From CAYMUL01 sp964393605 (GTDB lineage: Bacteria > Bacteroidota > Ignavibacteria > Ignavibacteriales > Ignavibacteriaceae): DNA of 32,834 bases. The notes under the pieces were generated by a model, which was given only the letters and a program-made list of their open reading frames with translations, did not search any database and was not told the DNA's origin. Of this stretch, positions 22,384-32,300 are shown piece after piece. The translations under genes were made by a program, and so were the position numbers. The stretch is from contig CAYMUL010000035.1 of the NCBI GenBank assembly GCA_964393605.1, positions 1-32,834 on the forward strand. The letters are read 5' to 3'. Position 1 is the stretch's first letter. Every line of letters begins with the position of its first letter.

Positions 22384-23931
22384 TTACATTCCTCGTGAAG
22401 GCGTTTCTTTAAATCCGAAACCGGTTGCGCCCTTCATATCCGAAGTATGTTCGAGCATTTCGAATGCTTGCTCTCTGTGCGCAGGAGGAATCACAAATCT
22501 GTCGTCAAACTTTGCTAGTGAAGTCAAATAGTAAATATCATCAGCGGCATCGGCGGACACATTCGTATCGAGTAAAACTTTTTCAACTTTCACTGCATCG
22601 ATATCACCAACGGTTTTTCCTCTGCGATGAATTCGCACAGCCATTAATTTCTTAATTACATTTTTTACTTTCTCTTCATCGCCGTTGCTGAAAAGACTTG
22701 CCATATATTTCATCGGGAAACGAACCTGATCTACACTTCCCCAAATTTCGTCGGTTGAAGTATCGTATAACCATTGGTCATCCCAGAATTTTGCAATCGG
22801 ATCGAGTTGTTCGGCTTGTTCTTTATTATTCTTTTCGGAAATTGAAGCCATAACCGGCAACAATGGCGGAACGTAGAAAAGCATCGGCAGTGTTCTGAAC
22901 TCCGGATGTAACGGAAGTGCAATTCCCCATTCTTTTACAAATTTATAGACGGGAGAATTTTGCGCGGCTTTGATTGTGCTATCTGCAACTCCGTTTGCTT
23001 TCGCGGCTTTAATAACTTCTTCATCAAATGGATTGAGAATCATATCAAGTTGGTTCTGAACTAAATCACCATCGCGCGAAGCAGTTTCTTGAACTTTGTC
23101 TGCATCATAAAGCATAACTCCGAGATAACGAATTCTTCCAACGCAGGAGTGCATGCACGCCGGAGCTAATCCTGCTTCAAGTCGCGGATAACATAAAATA
23201 CATTTTTCAGATTTCCCGGTGCTCCAGTTATAATAAGATTTTTTATACGGGCAGGCAGTTACGCACATTCTCCATGCGCGGCAAACTTTTTGGTTGATGA
23301 GAACAACACCGTCTTCACCACGTTTATAAATTGCACCGGATGGACACGAAGCAACGCAAGCAGGATTTAAACAGTGATTACAAATTCTCGGAAGATAATA
23401 GAAAGCCATTCTTTCCAATTGGAACATCGCTTCTCTTTCAGCAGGAGAAAGATTTTCTAAGTTCGGATCTTGTCTCGCATAATCAGGGGTACCGCTTAAA
23501 TCGTCATCCCAATTGGGACCGGCTTTAATATCAATCGGTTTGCCTGTAATTAAAGAAACAGGTCGTGCCGTTGGTTGGTCATCACCTTCGGGGGATTCGA
23601 TTAAGTCAGTGTATTTGTAAGTCCATGGTTCGTAGTAATCATCAATCACAGGCAAATGTGGATTGTGAAAGATGTTGAACAAACCTTTGAATTTACCGGC
23701 ACCTTTTAAGCCGATAGAATCGCCGCGTTTTTCCCAGCCACCATTATAAATATTTTGGTCTTCCCATTTAGTTGGGTAACCGGTGCCGGGTTTAGTTTCA
23801 ACATTGTTCCACCACATATATTCGGCACCTTTGCGGTCTGTCCAAATATTTTTACAAGCGATAGAGCAAGTGTGGCAGCCAATGCACTTATCGAGGTGAA
23901 ATACCATTGATACTTGAGATCTGATGTCCAT
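22384..23931 (-). CDS. narH: Respiratory nitrate reductase beta subunit
   Basis: A 515-residue iron-sulfur subunit that carries electrons from NarI to NarG. Four cysteine groups are seen: CIGCHTCSIAC (16-26), CNHCLNPACVASC, CRAWRMCVTAC (Trp in place of the second Cys, as in the [3Fe-4S] site of NarH) and CILCYPRLEAGLAPACMHSC. The segment after the last group, VGRIRYLGVMLYDAD, is typical. Length matches E. coli NarH (512). It has no obvious Shine-Dalgarno. The gap to narG is 110 nt and holds a long palindromic repeat, whereas all other spacers in the operon are under 20 nt. Confidence 0.96.
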   Translation of the reverse strand: MDIRSQVSMVFHLDKCIGCHTCSIACKNIWTDRKGAEYMWWNNVETKPGTGYPTKWEDQNIYNGGWEKRGDSIGLKGAGKFKGLFNIFHNPHLPVIDDYYEPWTYKYTDLIESPEGDDQPTARPVSLITGKPIDIKAGPNWDDDLSGTPDYARQDPNLENLSPAEREAMFQLERMAFYYLPRICNHCLNPACVASCPSGAIYKRGEDGVVLINQKVCRAWRMCVTACPYKKSYYNWSTGKSEKCILCYPRLEAGLAPACMHSCVGRIRYLGVMLYDADKVQETASRDGDLVQNQLDMILNPFDEEVIKAAKANGVADSTIKAAQNSPVYKFVKEWGIALPLHPEFRTLPMLFYVPPLLPVMASISEKNNKEQAEQLDPIAKFWDDQWLYDTSTDEIWGSVDQVRFPMKYMASLFSNGDEEKVKNVIKKLMAVRIHRRGKTVGDIDAVKVEKVLLDTNVSADAADDIYYLTSLAKFDDRFVIPPAHREQAFEMLEHTSDMKGATGFGFKETPSRGM

Positions 23932-23975
23932 AATTTTATACTTATTATTTATTATTGAATATTTTTCTTTTTCGA

Positions 23976-24036
23976 CTCTGCGTCTTTGCGCCTTTGCGGT
24001 TTAAGTTTTTCACCGCTAAGACGCTAAGGCGCAGAG
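23976..24036. repeat. Long palindromic repeat between narG and narH
   Basis: A left arm at 23976-24000 (starts CTCTGCGTCTTTGCGCC) and a right arm at 24012-24036 (ends CTAAGGCGCAGAG) are 25-bp near-inverse copies around an 11-nt loop, with a few mismatches. The arms contain internal repeats of the GCGTCTTTGCG type. Similar GCGTCTTTGCGCCTTTGCGG palindromes are scattered between genes in many Bacteroidota and cyanobacteria. Here it lies inside an operon and would form a strong mRNA hairpin 3' of narG. Confidence 0.8.
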
Positions 24037-24041
24037 ATTAT

Positions 24042-27000
24042 TTAAAAAACGACTTTGTCCATTTTCTTAACAACAACGTGCGTGTCGCGGTTGACGGCAG
24101 TCGGTCCCCAATAATTAAAATGGAAACTGAACTGACCATACCCGCCTGCAAGCAAGTTTGGTTTTAAATGAATACGGGTGAAACTATTATGCCCGCCCGC
24201 GCGTTTGTTACCTCTCACTTGCGATTTCGGAACCGTAACAGTTCGCTCAGGCACGTGATAAACAATGCAAACACCTTTTGGAATTCTTGAAGATACAACG
24301 GCGCGTGTACAGAATACACCGTGATCGTTATAAACTTCAACCCAATCGTTATCATTTATATCGAGTTCTTTTGCATCTTCTTCATTCATCCAGCAAGGCT
24401 CGCAACCTCTCGAGAGAGTTAACATTCTCAAGTTCTCCATGTATGTGGAGTGGATATGCCATTTACCGTGCGGGGTAAGAACGTTCAACACTTTGGCACT
24501 TGTGCCTTTTAATGTTTCGCGTAAATCGCCATAGACTTCAGGTCGTGGCGATGGTTTGTAAGTAGGAAGATGTTCACCGAAAGCGATATACATTTCATGA
24601 TCGAGATAAAAATGTTGTCTTCCCGTTAAAGTTCTGAACGGAACCAATCTCTCCACATTATAAGTGAAAGCGGAATATGCACGACCATCGTTCATCAATC
24701 CCGACCAAACAGGAGAGTTGTTATATCTTCGTGGTTGTGCTTGAAGATCGGCGTAAGTTATGCGAATGTCTTTACTACCTTCACCAAGATCGGCGAGAAC
24801 AAGTCCGGTTTTCTTTTCCATATTTTTGTACGCGCGAACAGTCAATTCACCGTTAGTTAAAGAAGAAAGATGAAGCACCGCGTTGCATGCAGAAACATCT
24901 TCTTTAAGAGAAGGATAAACTTTTCCATCTATCTTTTCTACAGGGAAGTGAGGTGAACTAATCATTTCATCATACATATCTTCGCACATGTAATGATTAC
25001 CGTGAGCGCTCATACCTTTGTTGCGAGCATCTTCACCGAGCGTAACATATTTATCGTAAAGTTTTGTGTAATCTCTACGAGTAACAACTAATTTTTGAGT
25101 TGTCTTTCCGGGGATGGCATCACATTCACCTTTGAACCAGTCTTTAATAGTCGGTTGAGTAACTTCATCGGCAGCATCGTGGGAAAGTGGTGCCGTAGTT
25201 ATGTCAATCTGAACTTCGTTCAAATATTTTTTAGCGAGTTTGCTTGTTGTCAGGGCGATTGTTCTGAAAATTTCCCAATCGGTTTTTGATTCCCAAACCG
25301 GTGGAATTGCCGCAGAGAGTGGATGAATGAATGAGTGTAAATCCGTGCTGTTCATGTCTGCTTTTTCATACCATGAAGCGGCGGGTAACACGATATCGGA
25401 ATATAATGCCGAAGAATCCATTCTGAAGTTTAAGTCAACTACTAAATCCATCTTTCCTTGCGGAGCGATTTCATGCCATTTTACTTCAGCAGGACGTTCA
25501 TCACTTATATCTTTTGCAATTGTGTTAGAGTGAGTTCCGAGATAATGTTTAAGTGCATACTCATGCCCTTTCATGCTTCCCATGATTGCATTACCGCGCC
25601 AGATATACCAAACGCGCGGATGATTTTCGTCAGCATCGGGGTCGCCTGCGGCAAACATAATTTCTTTGTTCTTTAATTTATTAAGAACATAATTTTTGAT
25701 TTCGTCATCATTCTTTGCGCCGTTGTTCACAGCTTCTTTACAAAGTTCCAAAGTATTCACGTTGAATTGCGGATAGAAGGGCATCCAACCCATTCTTACA
25801 GACTTGTAAATTAAATCTGCATGATGTCCGCGTGTTAATTCATTATCGGGAACTTTGTTGTATTTATTGAAATATCCATCATAGCGATATTGGCAAGTAT
25901 TGATGTAATGCCAAAGAGGAGCTTGTTGCAAGCGTGAGGCAGGATGCCAATCTTTCGCCATTGCAATTGTTGCCCACGAATCAGATGGAGCTAATTTTTC
26001 TTGACCGACGTAGTGGTTTAATCCGCCGCCGTTTTTACCGACGCAGCCGGTTAGCATCAACGCCATAATTCCTGCGCGATACATTAAATTGTTATGATAC
26101 CAGTGATTGATTCCGGCACCGATGATAATCATACATTTTCCGCCGGTTGCATTTGCAGTGTTTCCCCACTCGCGCGCAAAGTTGATAACAGTTTTCGAAT
26201 CAACGCCTGTAAAAATTTCCTGCCATGCAGGAGTGTATGTCTGATTTTTATCTGTGTAATCTTTCGGATATTCACCTTCAAGACCGCGACTGACGCCGTA
26301 CTGCGCAAACATTAAATCGTACACCGTTGTTACCACAACTTTTTGTCCATCATGAGTAGCAACATATTTAACCGGAACTCCGCGCTTGAATGTTCTGTCG
26401 TATGCAAAATCATCAATCGTAACTTTGAGAACAGCTTCTTTATGGTCAATTAAAGAAAGCTGCGGTTCGAATACTGTGTTGTCAACACCATCTTCATATT
26501 TGAGATTCCATTTTCCTGTTTCTTTATCCCAGCGATGCCCGACGCTTCCTTTCGGCATAAAGAGGTTGCCGTTTTTTTCATCGTAGTTTAAGAATTTCCA
26601 ATCGCCGTTTTCAACATCTTTATATTTAGCAATTCTATTTGCACGAAGATATTTCCCCGGTCGATATTCATCTCCTTGCTTAACAAGTTCAATGAGTAAA
26701 GGGCTATCGGTGTAACGTTTAACGTAATCTAAAAAGAATGGAGTTTTCTTTTCGAAGTGAAATTCTTTTAAGAGAACATGAGTAACCGCCATCCAATAAG
26801 CACCATCGCTTCCGGCATGAAGAGGAATCCATTGATCTGCATATTTGGAAGGCATGTTCAAATCGGGGGCAAGCACAACTGCTTTTGTTCCGTTGTGTCG
26901 TGATTCTGCAAAGAAGTGGCAATCGGGAGTTCTTGTCATGTTAAGATTTGCACCCATCACAGCGGTCATTTTTGAATTATACCAATCGGCACTTTCGCAA

Positions 27001-27662
27001 ACATCGGTTTGTTCTCCCCAAATTTCGGGAGAAGCATTTGGAAGATCGCAATACCAATCATAAAAACTTAAATTAACTCCGCCGAAGAGTTGTAAAAATC
27101 TTGAACCTGCCGCATAACTTAGCATTGACATTGCAGGAATCGGAGAGAACCCGATAACGCGATCCGGTCCATATTTTTTTGCAGTGTAAAGATTTGCGAT
27201 TGACATTAATTCAAGAACTTCATCCCATGTAGTTCTGCGGAAACCACCTTTACCTCTCGCCTTTTGATAGCGTTTTCTTTTTTCGGAATCGTTCTGAATA
27301 TTTTCCCAGGCTTTCATCGGGTCGCCGGTTGTTTCTTTTTCTTTTCTGTAAAGATCAATTAATGCGCCGCGAATGAGCGGGTATTTAATTCTTAAAGGAG
27401 AATACAAATACCATGAAAAAGAAATTCCTCTTTGGCAACCGCGCGGTTCATACGGCGGTAAATTGCCTTCGAGCAGTGGGTAATCAACTTGTTGTGTTTC
27501 CCAAACAACAATTCCGTCTTTCACATGAATTTGCCATGAGCAACCGCCGGTGCAATTGACACCGTGTGTGCTTCTTACAATTCTATCGTGTTGAAAACGG
27601 TTTCTGTAAAACTCTTCCCATTTACGGGTTTCGGGAGAAATAATATCTTGAATCCAACTCAT
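24042..27662 (-). CDS. narG: Respiratory nitrate reductase alpha subunit
   Basis: A 1206-residue catalytic subunit that reduces nitrate to nitrite at a Mo-bisMGD centre on the cytoplasmic side. The FS0 [4Fe-4S] ligands are His33, Cys37, Cys41 and Cys76 (THGVNCTGGCSWQ and EPRGCQRG), the His-Cys3 set of NarG. The Mo-ligand Asp lies in SFYDWYCDLPNASP (199-212), followed by IWGEQTDVCESADW. There is no Tat signal, as expected for cytoplasmic NarG. Other conserved blocks are GAGINHWYHNNLMYRA, the SALYSDIVLPAASWYEK segment and HGVFCTRAVVSSRIPKG. The gene follows narC by 15 nt. Confidence 0.97.
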   Translation of the reverse strand: MSWIQDIISPETRKWEEFYRNRFQHDRIVRSTHGVNCTGGCSWQIHVKDGIVVWETQQVDYPLLEGNLPPYEPRGCQRGISFSWYLYSPLRIKYPLIRGALIDLYRKEKETTGDPMKAWENIQNDSEKRKRYQKARGKGGFRRTTWDEVLELMSIANLYTAKKYGPDRVIGFSPIPAMSMLSYAAGSRFLQLFGGVNLSFYDWYCDLPNASPEIWGEQTDVCESADWYNSKMTAVMGANLNMTRTPDCHFFAESRHNGTKAVVLAPDLNMPSKYADQWIPLHAGSDGAYWMAVTHVLLKEFHFEKKTPFFLDYVKRYTDSPLLIELVKQGDEYRPGKYLRANRIAKYKDVENGDWKFLNYDEKNGNLFMPKGSVGHRWDKETGKWNLKYEDGVDNTVFEPQLSLIDHKEAVLKVTIDDFAYDRTFKRGVPVKYVATHDGQKVVVTTVYDLMFAQYGVSRGLEGEYPKDYTDKNQTYTPAWQEIFTGVDSKTVINFAREWGNTANATGGKCMIIIGAGINHWYHNNLMYRAGIMALMLTGCVGKNGGGLNHYVGQEKLAPSDSWATIAMAKDWHPASRLQQAPLWHYINTCQYRYDGYFNKYNKVPDNELTRGHHADLIYKSVRMGWMPFYPQFNVNTLELCKEAVNNGAKNDDEIKNYVLNKLKNKEIMFAAGDPDADENHPRVWYIWRGNAIMGSMKGHEYALKHYLGTHSNTIAKDISDERPAEVKWHEIAPQGKMDLVVDLNFRMDSSALYSDIVLPAASWYEKADMNSTDLHSFIHPLSAAIPPVWESKTDWEIFRTIALTTSKLAKKYLNEVQIDITTAPLSHDAADEVTQPTIKDWFKGECDAIPGKTTQKLVVTRRDYTKLYDKYVTLGEDARNKGMSAHGNHYMCEDMYDEMISSPHFPVEKIDGKVYPSLKEDVSACNAVLHLSSLTNGELTVRAYKNMEKKTGLVLADLGEGSKDIRITYADLQAQPRRYNNSPVWSGLMNDGRAYSAFTYNVERLVPFRTLTGRQHFYLDHEMYIAFGEHLPTYKPSPRPEVYGDLRETLKGTSAKVLNVLTPHGKWHIHSTYMENLRMLTLSRGCEPCWMNEEDAKELDINDNDWVEVYNDHGVFCTRAVVSSRIPKGVCIVYHVPERTVTVPKSQVRGNKRAGGHNSFTRIHLKPNLLAGGYGQFSFHFNYWGPTAVNRDTHVVVKKMDKVVF

Positions 27663-27677
27663 CTTAAAATGCCTTTA

Positions 27678-28547
27678 CTACTTTGATTTAATTTGTCTTT
27701 TAAAAATATCGTGATTAACAGATTTCTTTTTTCTGTTCCACCAAATACCGCCGAAAGCAACAAACAAAACTACCGAACCGATAACTCCGGCATTTAACAT
27801 TCGCGATTTATAATCTGCGGCAACGAAAAATTCGGAATCATAATCTGCTTTCTTTAAGAATGCAACCAAAAAGAAAGCTTCGTCTGGCGTTATCGGATTG
27901 TTTTGAAATGAAGCTTTCATTGCCGGAAAAGCAGGGTTTGAAATCATTGTATGAACGCCGGTGGGTCCTAATCTTGTAATTGTTTTTGAAAGATCCATCG
28001 CAAATAAACCGCCGCCGATAAGTGCTTCATTATTCACATTGTGGCAACTGATGCAAGCAGGTCCGCCGTTTGTAAATCTTTCAGTGCCGTCAAAATATTG
28101 TCTGCCTAAATCAATATCATCGCTGTTCACATCTTTGAGAGTTTTGCCTGAAGAGTGTTTTATAGATTCGCCGTTATCGACAGTCGTAGTTGTTGCCGCT
28201 GCACCGCTTTGTGCAGTGATGTATGCAAGTATGTCTTTAATCTGCGCTTCGGATAAATTTTGGTCAGGCATTTGAATTTTATTATACTCGTTGAAGATAG
28301 CCACAGCATCGGCATCGCCGCTATTGATAAAGGTTTGCGAAGATTTAATGAATGAAAGTAGCCATTGCTCTGTGCGTTTTGTGGTTACATCTTTCAAATC
28401 GGGACCGACAAGTTTGCCGCCGCCGACTGTATGACAAGCGCGGCAATTGCTTAAAAACAGCTGGTCGCCGGATTGCGACAGAAGATGTTCGGGGGTAAAT
28501 AAAAATATTACAAGAAACAGTGCCCAATATTTTTTATGAATCTTCAT
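27678..28547 (-). CDS. narC: Membrane-anchored diheme cytochrome c of the nar operon (NarC-like)
   Basis: A 289-residue c-type cytochrome. It has an N-terminal signal peptide (about 1-24), a first heme site CRACH at 35-39 with a likely Met93 ligand (IQMPDQNL), a Thr/Ala-rich linker near 115-125, a second heme site CISCH at 165-169 with likely Met210 (PAFPAMKAS), and a C-terminal membrane helix at about 253-270 followed by a basic tail. The heme domains should be periplasmic. It is the first gene of the operon; Thermus nar operons likewise begin with a diheme cytochrome gene, narC, so I use that name by analogy. It may link NarI to other electron carriers. A Shine-Dalgarno-like AAGGT precedes the start. 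Confidence 0.85.
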   Translation of the reverse strand: MKIHKKYWALFLVIFLFTPEHLLSQSGDQLFLSNCRACHTVGGGKLVGPDLKDVTTKRTEQWLLSFIKSSQTFINSGDADAVAIFNEYNKIQMPDQNLSEAQIKDILAYITAQSGAAATTTTVDNGESIKHSSGKTLKDVNSDDIDLGRQYFDGTERFTNGGPACISCHNVNNEALIGGGLFAMDLSKTITRLGPTGVHTMISNPAFPAMKASFQNNPITPDEAFFLVAFLKKADYDSEFFVAADYKSRMLNAGVIGSVVLFVAFGGIWWNRKKKSVNHDIFKRQIKSK

Positions 28548-28598
28548 TTTGTTTTACCTTATTAAATTTCAATTTCTTTCTAAATTTTTCAACTTTTC

Positions 28599-28636
28599 CC
28601 GATTTAATTCCTTTGGCGAGAGGAAAATAAAATCGG
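28599..28636 (-). promoter_or_regulatory. Inverted repeat in the nar operon leader
   Basis: CCGATTTAATTCC (28599-28611) and GGAAAATAAAATCGG (28622-28636) are inverted arms, 7 perfect outer pairs (CCGATTT/AAATCGG) plus inner TTCC/GGAA, with a 10-nt loop. It lies about 50-90 nt upstream of narC and would form a hairpin in the 5' leader or act as an operator. Confidence 0.35.
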
Positions 28637-28668
28637 ACAAAAAACTATTATTAAACTAACTAAATTTG

Positions 28669-28682
28669 TTGCAACCAGTCAA
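28669..28682 (-). promoter_or_regulatory. Possible FNR/CRP-superfamily box upstream of narC
   Basis: TTGCA-ACCA-GTCAA has the TTGAY-N4-RTCAA shape of an FNR/DNR site with one good half (GTCAA) and one degenerate half (TTGCA). It is about 120-135 nt before the narC start. Anaerobic or NO-dependent control would be expected, but the match is imperfect. Confidence 0.22.
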
Positions 28683-28702
28683 GCAAAAACTATCTTAAAT
28701 CT

Positions 28703-28740
28703 AAAAATGAAAAAGATTTAATGAAAGAATTTTCATTTTT
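28703..28740 (-). terminator. AT-rich hairpin after the DUF2269-like gene
   Basis: AAAAATGAAAA (28703-28713) and TTTTCATTTTT (28730-28740) are perfect 11-bp inverted arms with a 16-nt loop, beginning at the stop codon of the upstream gene. A weak terminator separating that gene from the nar operon is the most likely reading; no G/C-rich stem is present. Confidence 0.4.
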
Positions 28741-29288
28741 CACATCGGTTTGAAAAACATATAGTAGACAACAATCGTCGGCGGAATCATCAGCGCCATT
28801 CCCCATGCACTCCAACCAAAAATAATTTTCTTCAATTCTTCATAGGAGTAATTTTCTGAATTCACAAGTTTATCAATTTTATTTTGATAAATCTCTACCG
28901 GCACAGTTAACACCCACATCGCAAAAAGTAAGTAGATCGAATTCAAAATCCATGGTTGAGCATGAATTCCGCCAAGTGCATTCGCCATTATCAGTCCGTT
29001 CCAAATTGCAAGATCAACTCCGGGAATAGTTAATGCAATGTCTGTTAGGAAAAGAAGTTTAAGAGAAAATTTTGCGATCTCAAGATTTTTAGAAAACAAT
29101 CCGTAAAGAAGCCAGAAAGGTCCGGCAATCATGTTTCCGAAAAAAAGTACGATGCCGGTTACGTGAAGAAGTTTGTGCCATTGATATGAAAGAAATGGTT
29201 GAAGTCTTAGAATGCCCGATAAATCCAAAACTATCAGGGTAACCAAAACGGTGCTGTTGATAAAGGAGATGATGACGGCTTTGTGCAT
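28740..29288 (-). CDS. DUF2269-like integral membrane protein
   Basis: About 182 residues with four to five hydrophobic helices: IISFINSTVLVTLIVL, the His-rich WHKLLHVTGIVLFFGNMIAG, FLTDIALTIPGVDLAIWNG, SIYLLFAMWVLTVPVEI and MALMIPPTIVVYYMF. The His-containing HKLLHVTGIVLFFGN segment resembles the first block of DUF2269 proteins. I favour the ATG at 29288 (MHKAVIIS); a TTG at 29321 would overlap the mfd stop by 4 nt. Conserved His and Trp in membrane helices could bind heme or quinone, but this is not shown. It lies between mfd and the nar operon. Confidence 0.6.
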   Translation of the reverse strand: MHKAVIISFINSTVLVTLIVLDLSGILRLQPFLSYQWHKLLHVTGIVLFFGNMIAGPFWLLYGLFSKNLEIAKFSLKLLFLTDIALTIPGVDLAIWNGLIMANALGGIHAQPWILNSIYLLFAMWVLTVPVEIYQNKIDKLVNSENYSYEELKKIIFGWSAWGMALMIPPTIVVYYMFFKPM

Positions 29289-29317
29289 AGCAATTTCTTT
29301 CTTAAAAAATAGCGCGG

Positions 29318-32300
29318 TCAATTTAGCGAAACTTCGTTCCCTTTTGCAACAATTAAAGATACTTCTTTTGCAACGTCAATCAGAAAATGTATTGCTTCAA
29401 AATCATCATTCCATCGATTAACTATTTGAAGTTTCACCGATTTATCTTTTTGCGAGAAAGCGATTTTGTCTTTGTACTTTGTAACGATGAGGTTCAACAG
29501 ATTCTTGAAATATATTTCGAAGAATGAATCGCCTTTACTTTCAGGAAGGAAAATCTCCAATAACTTTTGTTGAATTCTTACACGAGCAAAAAGTGCATGC
29601 GATGCATAGAACCGAAGCCGCGCAGTATCAATCAGCAGTAGAACCCGTTCGGGTAAATCTCCGAACCTATCTTTTAGCTCTTCGACAATTTCATTCAGTT
29701 CATCTTCCGATGCAACGGAATAAAGCGAAGTGTAGAAACTTAAACGATCCATTTGTTCCGGCATAAAAGATTTCGGGATGCCAAGTTCGAAATGTGTATC
29801 AATTGTCGGTTCCGAAATCATTTTTGTTTTTGGTAGCTGTTTGAAAATTTCGTTAAACTCTTCGGTCTTTAATTCTTCAACTGCTTCGTTAATCATCTTT
29901 AAATAAAGATCGAAGCCGACTTCGTTAATGAATCCGCTTTGTTCGTTGCCGAGAAGATTTCCCGCGCCTCTAATTTCAAGATCGCGCATCGACAAACTGA
30001 AGCCCGAACCGAGTTCCGCAAATTCTTCAATCGCCTGCAACCGTTTGATGGAGCGTTTATTTATGCCGCTCATCGATGGTACGAGAAAATATGCGTACGC
30101 CTGTCTATCCGATCTTCCTACTCTGCCGCGCAGTTGATGCAACTCTGCAAGTCCGAAACGATCGGCACGATTTACAATCATCGTATTCACATTCGGAATA
30201 TCGATTCCCGATTCAATAATTTTTGTGGAGAGAAGAACATCAAACTTTCTGTTCATGAATGAATGAATAACTTCTTCAAGTTGCGCGGGTTTCATCTGTC
30301 CGTGCGCAACTCCTATTTTTATGTGCGGCATATATTTTAAAATATATGAAGATAATTTTTCGATTGAACTAACGCGGTCGTGAACAAAATAAATTTGTCC
30401 GTTTCTGTTGAGTTCTTTTGAAATCCAATGTTTTATTTTTTCAATATCAAAAATATCGACGATGGTGTAAATCGGTTGGCGGTTCGGCGGCGGCGTTGCA
30501 ATTATTGAAAGATCCCTCGCGCCGAGCAAAGATAAATTTAACGTGCGCGGTATCGGTGTTGCAGTCAAAGTCAAACAATCTACATTCACTTTGAAAGATT
30601 TCAATTTATCTTTTGCCGAAACTCCGAAGCGATGTTCTTCATCGATGATTAACAAACCGAGTTCTTTAAACTTCACATCTTTAGAAAGCAGGCGATGAGT
30701 TCCGATGACGATATCGATGTTGCCGTCCGTTAAATCTTTAACGATTTTATTTTGTTCAGCTTTAGTTTGAAAGCGGGAGAGCGCGGCAATCTTTACCGGA
30801 AACTGCGAAAGCCGATCGCTGAAAGTGTTGAAATGTTGTTCGGCGAGAATTGTTGTTGGCACAAGTGCCGCAACTTGCTTTCCATCCTGAACCGCTTTGA
30901 ATGCGGCTCTGACTGCTATCTCAGTTTTACCGAAACCGACATCGCCGCAGACTAATCTATCCATCGGATTGCTTGCTTGCATATCCTGTTTAACTTCATC
31001 TGTAACTTTAACTTGATCGGGAGTGTCTTCGTAAATAAAACTTGCTTCAAGTTCGTTCTGCCAAATTGTATCTTGCGAAAATGAAAAACCTTGAGCTGAT
31101 TTTCTTTGAGCATAAAGTCGAATTAAATCGCGGGCGAATTCTTTAATTCTCTTTTTCGTTTTCTTCTTCGTGTTTGTCCACTCCCCTGTTCCGAGAGTTG
31201 AGAGCGTCGGCGTCAATCCTTCTTTCGAAGAATATTTTTTTACGAGATGAAGATAATTGAGATTTACATAAACTACTCCGCCATCATTGTAAAGAAGTTT
31301 CATCGACTCTTGATTAACTTCGCCGATTTTAATTGTGTGCAAGCCCGAATATTTTCCGATGCCGTACGCTTCATGAACAAGATAATCACCAATTTTTATG
31401 GAAGATAAATCTTTGCTTCTCGCTTTAGAGATTTTTTTTGCGGCAGGGATTTTTGTTCTGAAAGGTTTGTTAAAGATTTCATAATCGGTGAGGAAAAGTG
31501 TTTTATTTTTTTTATTGATGAATCCGCTTTTGACCGGCATGGTTACAATTCGCAAACGTCCATCGAGCAAAAGATTTTCTATTTCATTATTAATTTCGGA
31601 AAGGAGTTCGGATAATCTTTTTGTTTGAAGATCATTTTCCGTTGCGATAATCGTTTTGAATCCATCGTTGCAATATTTTTTTACCGTTTCAAAAAGTATT
31701 TCATATTTGCCGTTGATGATTGGAGTTGTCGCCAATTCAAAATTAAAACGTTCTCCTTTCACTCCGAATTCATCTTCGATAAAAATGTCCGCATTCTGCT
31801 TTGCCAAAAAATCAAAAACATTTTTTTTAATCTTCACTTCGGAAATTTCTGCTTGACTAACTGATTCAACATCTTCCGGAATATTTTCTTCACCGATTAT
31901 TTCGGAAAGAATTTGTAACTCTTCGGGGGATTCATAATTATGTTTAACAATTTCAACTTTTTCCTGATGCATCCGTTCGAGTTCGATTGCTCTGCAAAGA
32001 ACTACAGGCTCGTGAAGGTAATCGAATATCGTCGCATTGTTCAGAGGGGAAGATTCGGAAACTTTTGCAGAGAGTGAAACTGAATGCACGCGCTCGATGG
32101 AGCGTTGGCTCTCGAAATCGAAATATCGAATAGACTCAATAAAATCGCCGTCAAACTCGATTCGCGCAGGGGAACGTTCGCTGAAAGACCAGAAATCAAT
32201 AATCGATCCGCGCAAAGAATATTCGCCGGGATTTTCTACAAATTCTTCGTTCGTAAATTTCAATTCAATCAGATAAGAAATCAAATCATCGTAAGAAATT

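Noticed and set aside
22384..28547. Nitrite oxidoreductase (NXR) rather than nitrate reductase
   Set aside because: NarG lacks a Tat signal, and NarJ and a four-histidine NarI are present in canonical order, so a cytoplasm-facing NarGHI nitrate reductase fits better.
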